A DNA stretch of 58,182 bases from Thaumarchaeota archaeon CSP1-1 (lineage in GTDB: Archaea > Thermoproteota > Nitrososphaeria > Nitrososphaerales > Nitrosopumilaceae): positions 60,072 to 118,253 of the forward strand of contig LDXL01000005.1 in the NCBI GenBank assembly GCA_001443365.1, given 5' to 3'. A program made the translations under genes and the position numbers. How positions within the stretch are numbered: the first letter of the stretch is position 1; each line of letters opens with the position of its first letter. Below are positions 26,076 to 33,919 of the stretch, in pieces. Below the pieces are notes generated by a model, which had not been told where the DNA came from, made no database searches, and saw only the letters and a program-made list of their open reading frames with translations.

Positions 26076-27884
26076 TTGACAATATCTAATCTAAAACAAA
26101 CTAGTCCTGATTCTAAATTGCCTAGAGTAAACTGGGCAAAAATCGAAGAAGCTGACAATTTTGCAAAGACGGTAAAACTCTATCGACAAGGAAAAATTGA
26201 TCATGATAATTTTCGACGCTTTAGACTACAGCATGGTGCATATGGTACAAGAATGACTGATGATTATGCAATGGTTCGAATTAAAATACCAGCTGGGGAA
26301 ATTTATCCGACTCAATTAGAAAAAATTGCTCAACTTAGTGAGACGTTCTCAATTGGAAGTGCTCATATTTCTACAAGACAAAACATCCAACTTCACTGGG
26401 TAGTTTTAGAAGATGTATCAGAAATTATGCGTGGATTGACCGAAGTTGGTTTAACCTCACGAGAAGCATGTGGTAATACTGTTAGAAATGTAATGTGCAG
26501 CCCTCTTGCTGGCGTATGTAGTACTGAAGAATTTGATGTAACCCCATATGCCATCGCTACTGCAAAGTTTCTTTTAAGAAATCCATTAAATCAAAACCTT
26601 CCAAGGAAATTCAAATTCAATTTTACATGCTGTGAAAAACATGGAATGGCAAGAATAGTTGATGTTGGATTAATACCTCAAATAAGGGAACTTGACGGAA
26701 AGAAACAACGCGGTTTTAAGATCTTCTTAGGTGGCGGTCTTGGGAACAAATCATTTGTTGGACATCAATTAGAAGATTTTACTCCTGAAGATGATGTGTT
26801 GTACACTTCTATTGCAGTTCTCAGAATATTTGATAGAATGGGTGATAGAAAAAATATGGCAAGAAACCGAATGAGATATTTAGTTGACGAGATGGGATGG
26901 GAAAAATTCCAAAACTTGGTGTTAAAAGAAAGAGCCATTGTAAGAGCTACTCAATCAGTAATTGTAAAACTTGATGTAGATGACACTCCTACCGAAATTA
27001 AAAGGCCGATAACTATATCTGACACTGACGGAAAGCCAACCCCTGAAGGATATTCCCGTTGGATTAAAACTTCCACATTTAAACAAAAACAGGATGGATA
27101 TAATTCAGTTTTTATTAACTTAGAAGCTGGCGATATAACCGCCAATCATCTTCATGCTCTTGCAAAAATTTGTAGAGAGTTTTCAGCAGAGGGTTTTGCT
27201 AGAAATGGATTTTCTCAGGATATAGTCTTTAGATGGATACAGGAAAGTGATCTCCCTAGATTGTATTCTCGTTTAATTGAAGTAGGACTAGCAAATCCTG
27301 GTTCTCTTACAATGGCATCCCCAATAGGATGTTCAGGAACTACCTCATGTAATTTGGCACTTACTAACTCTCACAGACTTGCAAAGGAGATTCAAAGAAA
27401 GTTTCTTGAATTAAAACTGGATGAAGATGATGACTTGAGAGACTCTACAATTAAAATTAGTGGCTGCCCTAATTCTTGTGGCCAACATGAAATTGCCACA
27501 ATTGGATTTTACGGAGGTGGCGGTAGAGTTGGTAAAGACATGTATCCACTTTATCAGATGTCACTAGGTGGACGTTCAGATGGTGATGCTATGTTGGGCG
27601 TAAACTGTATGCGCGTTCCAGCTAAAAGGATAATTCCAGTAATTCTCAAAATAATTGAATCGTTTAAGAAAAACAAAAAATCTGAGGATACTCTTTCGTC
27701 ATGGATTAATAGAATTGTTAGGGGTAATGAAAATTCTGAAATAAAATCTGTGAATGATTTGAAACAAATTCTATCTCCTCACATAGTGCCCCCAACCAAA
27801 GAAGAAGATGCAGATTTCTATTTGGATTATGGTAGTGACAAAAACTATCACACAATCACTGGAAAAGGTGAATGTGCTGCTTGA
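26076..27884 (+). CDS. Siroheme-dependent sulfite/nitrite reductase
   Basis: A 602-residue ferredoxin-type reductase with two repeats of the nitrite/sulfite-reductase half-domain. The siroheme/4Fe-4S ligands are Cys419, Cys425, Cys464 and Cys468 (C-x5-C and GCPNSCG). The N-terminal half has the arginine-rich STRQNIQLHWV substrate region. It reduces sulfite to sulfide or nitrite to ammonia with six electrons. The sequence does not settle the substrate, but the overlapping rhodanese and nearby cysteine, TusA and Thi4 genes favour sulfite. The start is TTG 26076, with a TATA-like element at 26041-26050. Confidence 0.88.
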   Translation: MTISNLKQTSPDSKLPRVNWAKIEEADNFAKTVKLYRQGKIDHDNFRRFRLQHGAYGTRMTDDYAMVRIKIPAGEIYPTQLEKIAQLSETFSIGSAHISTRQNIQLHWVVLEDVSEIMRGLTEVGLTSREACGNTVRNVMCSPLAGVCSTEEFDVTPYAIATAKFLLRNPLNQNLPRKFKFNFTCCEKHGMARIVDVGLIPQIRELDGKKQRGFKIFLGGGLGNKSFVGHQLEDFTPEDDVLYTSIAVLRIFDRMGDRKNMARNRMRYLVDEMGWEKFQNLVLKERAIVRATQSVIVKLDVDDTPTEIKRPITISDTDGKPTPEGYSRWIKTSTFKQKQDGYNSVFINLEAGDITANHLHALAKICREFSAEGFARNGFSQDIVFRWIQESDLPRLYSRLIEVGLANPGSLTMASPIGCSGTTSCNLALTNSHRLAKEIQRKFLELKLDEDDDLRDSTIKISGCPNSCGQHEIATIGFYGGGGRVGKDMYPLYQMSLGGRSDGDAMLGVNCMRVPAKRIIPVILKIIESFKKNKKSEDTLSSWINRIVRGNENSEIKSVNDLKQILSPHIVPPTKEEDADFYLDYGSDKNYHTITGKGECAA

Positions 27885-28684
27885 GTAAAGAAAAAATCAT
27901 GCGTGTTACCACTGACGTCGATACACTTCGTTCTGAGATCCGCGATAAGAGCGTCAGAGTAATTGACGTTAGAAGAGAAGAAGATTATAAAAAAAATCAC
28001 ATACCCACATCAGTTAATTTACCTCTGGCAACTTTATTATCAGATGATGCCCCAGAACGTGTAGTTAAACTTGTAAACAATCTTGGAATCGACGATGAAA
28101 CCTCGGTAGTAGTTTATGATGATACTTTTGGGGCTTTGGCATCTAGGGTTGCCTGGACATTAGAATATCTAGGTCATAGCGATGTTTCACTACTTGAATT
28201 GACTTATGGGCAGTGGAATTCTTTGGGGCTTGAAACCGATACTAAAGTGCCTTCCATTACATCAAAAAACCACTCTATAAAACTTCATCCAGAAATTATG
28301 GCGACTGTTGACTATCTTGAAAAGGCTAAAGAAAAAAAAGATGTCATTTTGTTGGATAATCGAGAGAGATTAAATTTCTTAGAACAACATATTCCTGGTG
28401 CAGTTAACATTCCATATAGAACTCTTGGTACATCAGAGAAAATTTTACGTTCAAAAGAAGAAATGAAAAGATTGCTTGAAAATAGAGGAATCAAACCAGA
28501 TGCTGAGATAATAACATATTGTGGTAGTGTTGGCACGCTCTCTGGGTTGGCGTATTATGCCTTAAAATCAGTCAACTTTCCAAATGTGAAATTGTATGTT
28601 CGTTCATTTAAGGAATGGAAAAATCTGAACAAACCAATTGACAAACAAGAAAACGCACACTATTGGGATCTTTCTGCTGAATAA
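27881..28684 (+). CDS. Tandem-rhodanese thiosulfate sulfurtransferase
   Basis: A two-domain rhodanese of about 267 residues. The C-terminal domain carries the active-site Cys in ITYCGSVGTLSG; the N-terminal domain has Asp (VVYDDTFGALAS) at that position and is structural, as in mitochondrial-type rhodaneses. It moves sulfane sulfur from thiosulfate or 3-mercaptopyruvate to an acceptor. TTG 27881 overlaps the reductase stop as TTGA and follows AGGTG (27866-27870), so it is preferred over ATG 27872 or ATG 27899. The overlap indicates translational coupling with the sulfite reductase. Confidence 0.88.
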   Translation: MSKEKIMRVTTDVDTLRSEIRDKSVRVIDVRREEDYKKNHIPTSVNLPLATLLSDDAPERVVKLVNNLGIDDETSVVVYDDTFGALASRVAWTLEYLGHSDVSLLELTYGQWNSLGLETDTKVPSITSKNHSIKLHPEIMATVDYLEKAKEKKDVILLDNRERLNFLEQHIPGAVNIPYRTLGTSEKILRSKEEMKRLLENRGIKPDAEIITYCGSVGTLSGLAYYALKSVNFPNVKLYVRSFKEWKNLNKPIDKQENAHYWDLSAE

Positions 28685-28694
28685 ATATCAAAAC

Positions 28695-29795
28695 TTAGTT
28701 CTGGGCTACCTCATTGCGTAACTTTTGGGTTACTGTAGCCTCAATATCATCAAAAACATCTAACATTTTCTTCTTATTTTCATGTAAATAGTCAATCCCT
28801 CTATCCTTCAGTCTAATCTTCCATAGCCTAATTTCTCTATGACTTTCAAAAAATTGGTCTATCATTTGCTGACCAAATTTTGTTGAATCAATAAATAAAT
28901 CAAAATTATCAATTGTTTTTTCAATATCTTCTTCCTCGATAGATGATTTGACGGTTTGAATCGCTTGACTAATTTCTTTTAGATTTTTTATCGTACTTGG
29001 TAATCTTTTCTGCGTTATTCCAAGCAATCCTCTCTTTTCAACTCCAACTTTTTTTGCCATTTCTGGAGTAAGATCATAAGTGTCTATTTTACTAAATCCT
29101 TGCTGTTTTTGATGTTTAACAACAAGCCCTTTTTCAATTAATTTTGAAAGTGCATCTAGCGCATCAGCCTTATCAAGGAAAGTAGTCCACACCATGGAAC
29201 CAATTGTATGATACCCTTGTCTGATAGACTCTAAAACAACAATTTCAACAATTCGTTTAAAACCTTCTTCCACACGGACATTTACAAAATCTTTGTCCTT
29301 AACAGCTCTTTTTGCATTTTTAACATCAATCTCTATTGCTCGCTTTAGTGCCTCTAATGATTCAGGTATTTGATTTAAAAGAGAAAGAAAACATGCCTTG
29401 TTATACCATGCCATACCAAAGGTTGGTTCAGATTCAATTGATTTTTCAACAGAGTCAAGTGCCTTTGCATAGTTTTTTTGTTCATAATGTACCAAAGCTT
29501 TTAAATTCCAAGCTTCTGCATTTGTTACGTCGATATCTAAAATCTTATCATAAACTCTCAAAGCATCTAAATGATCATCTAAATGAAATCTTGCATAGCC
29601 TAATTTTAAAAGTGCATCAACATTATCTGGATCTATTCTCAAAACTTGCTCAAAGACTTGTACAGCATCTTCAAGCTTTTCATCAGCCATTAAATTAACG
29701 CCTTTTTTGAAAAGTTTGTTTCTATTATAATCAGCATCAGTGAGACTAGTTTCTTCTTTTTTTTCTTCTGGTTTCTTTTTGAAGGGTTTCTTCAT
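28695..29795 (-). CDS. TPR protein with winged-helix domain
   Basis: A 366-residue cytosolic protein. A Lys/Glu-rich N-terminus (MKKPFKKKPEEKKEE) precedes four TPR-like repeats (about 25-165), each with alternating A/Y/L and a closing P. A region of about 80 residues then resembles a winged helix (VLESIRQGYHTIGSMVW, ALSKLIEKGLVVKH, IDTYDLTPEMAKKVG). The C-terminal 100 residues are charged helices. It may couple protein binding with nucleic-acid binding. No catalytic motif is visible. It converges on the rhodanese gene with a 10-nt gap. Confidence 0.75.
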   Translation of the reverse strand: MKKPFKKKPEEKKEETSLTDADYNRNKLFKKGVNLMADEKLEDAVQVFEQVLRIDPDNVDALLKLGYARFHLDDHLDALRVYDKILDIDVTNAEAWNLKALVHYEQKNYAKALDSVEKSIESEPTFGMAWYNKACFLSLLNQIPESLEALKRAIEIDVKNAKRAVKDKDFVNVRVEEGFKRIVEIVVLESIRQGYHTIGSMVWTTFLDKADALDALSKLIEKGLVVKHQKQQGFSKIDTYDLTPEMAKKVGVEKRGLLGITQKRLPSTIKNLKEISQAIQTVKSSIEEEDIEKTIDNFDLFIDSTKFGQQMIDQFFESHREIRLWKIRLKDRGIDYLHENKKKMLDVFDDIEATVTQKLRNEVAQN

Positions 29796-29920
29796 ACAGA
29801 TTACTTTAACGAATTTTCTCTAGATAAATACTATTCCTAAAATTTTCCTAGTTCTACCATTGATCTCACTCTTTTTCAAAATGGTAAATACAAAAATACT
29901 TCATAATTCCACCTTCGGTA

Positions 29921-31231
29921 GTGTCTACTAGCCCTAAAATCGAGATTCAAGGAACTTCTCCTTTCAAACTACCTTCGGGGGTTTTTGAGGTCCAAATCGC
30001 AATTTCTGATAAAAAGCCTTCTGAAAAAAGCCTAATTGAAAAAAATTTTCCAACTCTGTGGAAAGACGATTTTCATTTAAGAGTACAAGACCGAAAATTT
30101 ACCGAAATTTTAGGAAGCAATGAAAACCCCTTACCGCAATCAGTATTAGATTCTGATTCTGTCTGGGTGATAGTTTCAGATCAGTTTTCTTCTTTAAATT
30201 CAGTTTTTGATGTACAAATTTCCAAAACCTCAACGCGTAAACCTGTAAAACCTAAGATTGAAACTCCATCAAGAGAACCTGATTTTAGAACCCCTGCAAA
30301 AATTCAGAAAGAAACAGTATCACCTCGTGATGAATATGGTATTCCAATAGAACGAAGTTCTCGTGTAACATCCGGTCAAGGAGGAGATAAAGGAAGAACA
30401 GGTCCTCCAGGTCCACAAGGTGATCAAGGTCCTGAAGGCCCACCTGGTGACAAAGGAGATACAGGTCCACCTGGTGACAAAGGAGACAAAGGTCCTACAG
30501 GACCAAGAGGAGATAAAGGTGACAAGGGGCTAACTGGAGATAAGGGAGATAAAGGAGACAAAGGCACTCCAGGTTTCACTGGCGAGAAAGGTGACAAAGG
30601 AGTACAGGGTTCTCCAGGTGATAAAGGAGACAAGGGTACTACAGGTGAACGGGGGCCTAGGGGTGCAGCTGGAGATAAAGGTCCAACAGGAGAACCAGGT
30701 TCTAAAGGTGAAACAGGAAGAACAGGAGATCCTGGCATAGAAGGTGATAAAGGAACTCAAGGACCTCAAGGGAAACCTGGTGATAAAGGATTAACAGGAG
30801 TTCCTGGAACTCCAGGAGACAAAGGTGATAAAGGCCCACCAGGTACTCAAGGAGAAAAAGGTCTTACAGGTCCATCAGGCCCTCCAGGTGATAAGGGCCC
30901 AATAGGTCCACAGGGTCCACAAGGTCCAAGAGGACAAGCAGGTCCACCAGGAGAAAAAGGTCCAATAGGTCCTCAAGGGATACAAGGTCCTCAAGGAGAA
31001 AGAGGTCCAGCAGGTACTCCAGGTCCACAAGGTGAACAGGGTACAAGAGGAGAACAAGGTCCGCCAGGAGCGATAGGTCCTAGGGGTCCTCCAGGTCCAC
31101 CAGGAGAAAAAGGCGCTGCTGGAATGTCAGAGGAAAATAAAATACTGTTTAAGGAATTATTACACATACTAACTTCAAAAAACATCATTACTACACAAGA
31201 ACAAATCAAATTGATGAGTTACCTGTATTAG
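29921..31231 (+). CDS. Collagen-like triple-helix repeat protein without export signal
   Basis: A 436-residue protein: an N-terminal non-collagen region (1-154), 82 uninterrupted Gly-X-Y triplets (155-400, bases 30383-31120), and a short helical C-terminus (401-436, [19 protein letters not shown]). The triplets are rich in GDK, GEK and GPQ; Lys-Gly-Asp and Lys-Gly-Glu sequences stabilise triple helices without hydroxyproline. The N-terminus has no signal peptide or membrane segment, and none follows, so the protein appears cytosolic or is exported by an unknown route. The start is GTG 29921, with AATAC/TATA-like sequence about 26 nt upstream. Confidence 0.88.
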   Translation: MSTSPKIEIQGTSPFKLPSGVFEVQIAISDKKPSEKSLIEKNFPTLWKDDFHLRVQDRKFTEILGSNENPLPQSVLDSDSVWVIVSDQFSSLNSVFDVQISKTSTRKPVKPKIETPSREPDFRTPAKIQKETVSPRDEYGIPIERSSRVTSGQGGDKGRTGPPGPQGDQGPEGPPGDKGDTGPPGDKGDKGPTGPRGDKGDKGLTGDKGDKGDKGTPGFTGEKGDKGVQGSPGDKGDKGTTGERGPRGAAGDKGPTGEPGSKGETGRTGDPGIEGDKGTQGPQGKPGDKGLTGVPGTPGDKGDKGPPGTQGEKGLTGPSGPPGDKGPIGPQGPQGPRGQAGPPGEKGPIGPQGIQGPQGERGPAGTPGPQGEQGTRGEQGPPGAIGPRGPPGPPGEKGAAGMSEENKILFKELLHILTSKNIITTQEQIKLMSYLY

Positions 31232-31270
31232 TAATATGTTCAAATATGATTAAGAACTGAGTAATGTTTG

Positions 31271-31555
31271 ATGAGTCAAAAACCAAATAAAATCGAATTT
31301 AAAATGCTGGATTACGAAAGATTAGAAAATGAATTTGTATCCTTCAAACTTGAAGATGGCACAATTGTAAAAGTAAAAGTTGATTTAGATCGAGTAGGAA
31401 TTGCTACCAATTATAATAATCCTGATGGAACCCCTCACTATGCCATCAATACATCAGTAAAATTATCTATAATTCCAAACGATAGAAAATTCTCTGTCGA
31501 GAAAACCTCAATAAAAGGAACGCAATCTTCTCCGCCATCACAAATGTTTAGTTGA
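31271..31555 (+). CDS. Small hypothetical protein after the collagen-like gene
   Basis: A 94-residue protein starting MSQKPNKIEFKMLDYERLE. It is probably a small beta-rich domain (VSFKLEDGTIVKVKVDLDRVGIATNY, then INTSVKLSIIPNDRKFSV). No cysteines, membrane segment or catalytic motif are visible, and I do not recognise a family. It follows the collagen-like gene by 39 nt on the same strand and could be part of the same transcription unit. An in-frame TTG precedes the ATG immediately; ATG 31271 is chosen. Confidence 0.6.
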   Translation: MSQKPNKIEFKMLDYERLENEFVSFKLEDGTIVKVKVDLDRVGIATNYNNPDGTPHYAINTSVKLSIIPNDRKFSVEKTSIKGTQSSPPSQMFS

Positions 31556-31574
31556 TTATATCTTAGCATTCAGC

Positions 31575-31796
31575 CTAGTATACACTTTCAGCTGATGGAC
31601 GTCTACCTTGTAACCATGTTGTTTGTCCACAAATTGTACATTTGTATTGTCTTCTACGTTTGTAAGTTGGAATTTTTGGTTGAAAAATGATCTCTTGTTT
31701 GGTTTTGGCAATACAAAACTTACACCATCTGTTCTCGAAATCTTTTTCCACATTATCATTATTTTTGGTCATACTAAATTTTTTCTTACATTTCAC
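31575..31796 (-). CDS. Small zinc-ribbon protein
   Basis: A 73-residue basic protein with two CxxC knuckles, CKFC (in RWCKFCIAK) and CTIC (in YKCTICGQTTW), spaced as in a zinc ribbon. A second Met at residue 9 (MTKNNDNVEK) is an alternative start. The 5' end overlaps the last 11 nt of the DRG GTPase gene on the same strand, so it is translated from the same operon. Possible role: an RNA- or ribosome-associated factor, by analogy with other small archaeal ribbons; not demonstrated. Confidence 0.65.
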   Translation of the reverse strand: MKCKKKFSMTKNNDNVEKDFENRWCKFCIAKTKQEIIFQPKIPTYKRRRQYKCTICGQTTWLQGRRPSAESVY

Positions 31797-32889
31797 GTGT
31801 TTTGATTATAGTTAATACATCTTCATCTTCTAATACATGATTAATTCCAACCCTTTGACCACCAAATTTCACACTTTTCCCCCAAACCATTCCATGCCTG
31901 AACTGTTTTTTCATATTGCGATGTAGTTTGTTACAAATATCCAGTACTGTGGACCCTTCTCTTGCGATAAGTGGTTCTTTGAAATCGGTTTCCCCACCTT
32001 TGGGCTTCATGTAAATTCTCATGAACCTAAGTTTCTCGTATATCTTCTCTTTGAGAATATCAAGATTTTTGTTTGAATCGGCAGATATTGTGATGAATTC
32101 TGACTTGATTTTTGATTTTAAATCATTTAGAAATTCATCATCTACCAAGTCTATTTTGTTAATTAGCGTAAGAGAATTAGCATAGGTTTTACTGCCTGAT
32201 AAAAAATCAACAATTTGATCAGACTCTACATCTTCTCTTATCACAACTCTTGCACTGGTTATTCCGTAAACATGAAGGATATCTTTTAGAAGTTTTTCAG
32301 ATATTTTAGTTAATTTTACTTGTTGTGCTATTGAAATCCCGCCAATATTACTTTGTTCTATGATGATATTTGGAGGTTTTTGATTTAATCGGATTCCGAT
32401 ATTGGCCAACTCTGTAACAAGAACATCTTCGTGATATGGTTGAAATACATCTAAAACCAATAATACTAAATCTGCATTTCTTGCAACAGAAAGAACTCTC
32501 TTGCCAAGGCCTTTGCCAGTTGATGCACCTTTAATTATTCCAGGCAAATCTAAAATCTGAATTTTTGCTCCTCGATAATTCATCATGCCAGGAACAACTG
32601 TAAGAGTGGTGAATTGAAATGCAGCTACAGATGATTTGGCAGAAGTCAATTTATTAAGTAGAGTAGATTTCCCCACGCTTGGTAAACCAATTAAGACAAC
32701 TGTCGCATCCCCAGCTCTCCTTACATCAAAACCATCAGAAACACTGCCTTTTTTTGATTTTGTCTCTTGTTCTCGTTTTAATTTTGCAATTTTAGCTCTT
32801 AGTAAACCAAGATGATGTTCAGTTGCTTTGTTTACTTGTGTTCGTCCCATCTCATCTTGGATGGCCTTTATTTTTTCAGGAATTCCCAA
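31786..32889 (-). CDS. drg: DRG-type GTP-binding protein (OBG family, TGS domain)
   Basis: A 367-residue GTPase of the DRG branch. A helical N-terminus (MGIPEKIKAIQDEMGRTQVN, then KATEHHLGLLRAKIAKL) is followed by the G domain with G1 GLPSVGKST, G2 FTTLTVVPG, G3 LDLPGII and G4 NKID, an inserted helical segment, and a C-terminal TGS domain (VLDICNKLHRNMKKQFRHGMVWG). DRG proteins associate with ribosomes and RNA. It is encoded in an operon: the DUF504-like gene ends at the base before its start codon, and a zinc-ribbon gene overlaps its end. Confidence 0.93.
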   Translation of the reverse strand: MGIPEKIKAIQDEMGRTQVNKATEHHLGLLRAKIAKLKREQETKSKKGSVSDGFDVRRAGDATVVLIGLPSVGKSTLLNKLTSAKSSVAAFQFTTLTVVPGMMNYRGAKIQILDLPGIIKGASTGKGLGKRVLSVARNADLVLLVLDVFQPYHEDVLVTELANIGIRLNQKPPNIIIEQSNIGGISIAQQVKLTKISEKLLKDILHVYGITSARVVIREDVESDQIVDFLSGSKTYANSLTLINKIDLVDDEFLNDLKSKIKSEFITISADSNKNLDILKEKIYEKLRFMRIYMKPKGGETDFKEPLIAREGSTVLDICNKLHRNMKKQFRHGMVWGKSVKFGGQRVGINHVLEDEDVLTIIKTREM

Positions 32890-33117
32890 TTAACTCAACT
32901 CATGTTCAGACTTTTTAAATAAAATCTTATTATTTTTCTTAATCAATTGGATTCTAGTAACCGGTATAGTTTCAAAATTATTTGATTCTTTAAGAAAGTC
33001 AGGTAATGTCAATTCTTTTATACTATCAAAATCCCTGTAAAATACCCTGTATAACATGGGATCATCTGCGAATTTTGCTTTACTAAATATCTCCTCAATT
33101 ATTCCTTTTTTAGTCAT
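32890..33117 (-). CDS. DUF504/UPF0248-like small protein
   Basis: A 75-residue protein resembling the UPF0248 (DUF504) family, with a short N-terminal helix (IIEEIFSKAKFADDP), a tyrosine-rich strand (MLYRVFYRDFDSIKE) and the family's closing IPVTRIQLIKKNNKILFKK, comparable to IPxHRI in relatives. Some family members are linked to RNA repair or RNA binding. It ends immediately before the DRG GTPase start on the same strand, so the two are probably cotranslated. A role in RNA metabolism is therefore likely but not shown. Confidence 0.65.
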   Translation of the reverse strand: MTKKGIIEEIFSKAKFADDPMLYRVFYRDFDSIKELTLPDFLKESNNFETIPVTRIQLIKKNNKILFKKSEHELS

Positions 33118-33220
33118 ACCGATATCATTTTAATCATCCCACTAATCTATTTTCATTTGTAATTTGTAGATGATTTTTGATTACGTAGCAATTATTATCT
33201 GGCTTGTAATATGAGATTTA

Positions 33221-33916
33221 TTGAAACAAAAAACATTTGCAGTTGACATTGATGGTACTATTACCGAAAATGGCGTGGGGAGAATTAATCTTGATGCATT
33301 AAGTGCCTTACGTCATTTGAAAAAAATTGGTCATAACGTAATTTTTGTTTCTGGACGATCTTCAGTTGAAGGATATTTACTGTCAATCTTTGGGGGTACA
33401 ACCCACATTGCTGTGGGGGAAAATGGTGGTTGTATTACCTCTGGACCTAATGACCATAAATTATTAGGAAATAAAGATGAGTGTTTTCAAGCATTTGAAT
33501 TATTAAAATCAAATATTGACAATGTGAATGAAAAACCTGTTTTTCCTCGTATGACTGAAGTTGTACTTGAAAGATCATTTGACATAGAATCTGCAAACAA
33601 TTTTGTAAATAAAAATAATTTACCTGTGATACTCTCTGATAGTCAGTATGCATTTCATATCAATTCAAAAGGGATCGACAAAGCTCGAGGCTTCAAAGAG
33701 GTAATGAAAATGTTATCAATAACTCGAGATGATGTGATTGCTATAGGAGACAGTGACACAGATATTCCTTTATTTAAAATAGCAAAAACTAGCATAGCAC
33801 TTGGAAATTCTTCAGAGTTTGTCCAGTCCCAAGCTAGCTTTAGCGTTTCAGGAAAATCTGGAGATGGTCTAATTGAAGCACTTGATAAATTAGCTCCAAA
33901 ACTTTCAGAGGTTTAG
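33221..33916 (+). CDS. HAD-family phosphoglycolate phosphatase-like protein
   Basis: A 231-residue HAD hydrolase of the archaeal TA0175/SPP type. Motif I is AVDIDGTITENG, motif II is FVSGRSS, and motif III/IV is AIGDSDTDIPLF. A cap domain of about 80 residues lies between motifs II and III (ENGGCITSG, then NEKPVFPRMTEVVLERSFD). It probably removes phosphate from phosphoglycolate or sugar phosphates. The start is TTG 33221. It lies 3 nt before argS, so the pair is cotranscribed. Confidence 0.88.
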   Translation: MKQKTFAVDIDGTITENGVGRINLDALSALRHLKKIGHNVIFVSGRSSVEGYLLSIFGGTTHIAVGENGGCITSGPNDHKLLGNKDECFQAFELLKSNIDNVNEKPVFPRMTEVVLERSFDIESANNFVNKNNLPVILSDSQYAFHINSKGIDKARGFKEVMKMLSITRDDVIAIGDSDTDIPLFKIAKTSIALGNSSEFVQSQASFSVSGKSGDGLIEALDKLAPKLSEV

Positions 33917-33919
33917 TAA

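Noticed and set aside
30383-31120. A CRISPR-like or tandem-repeat DNA array
   Set aside because: The repeats are 9-nt codon triplets encoding Gly-X-Y in one open frame, with variable X and Y, not direct repeats separated by spacers.
30424-31209. Long antisense frames rich in Pro/Ser/Gly opposite the collagen-like gene
   Set aside because: They are mirror images of the Gly-X-Y codons (GGT/CCA/AAA). The plus-strand protein fully explains them.
31556-31759. Minus-strand frame MIMWKKISRTDG over the zinc ribbon
   Set aside because: The overlapping frame 31575-31796 encodes two CxxC knuckles and joins the DRG operon, which is more convincing.
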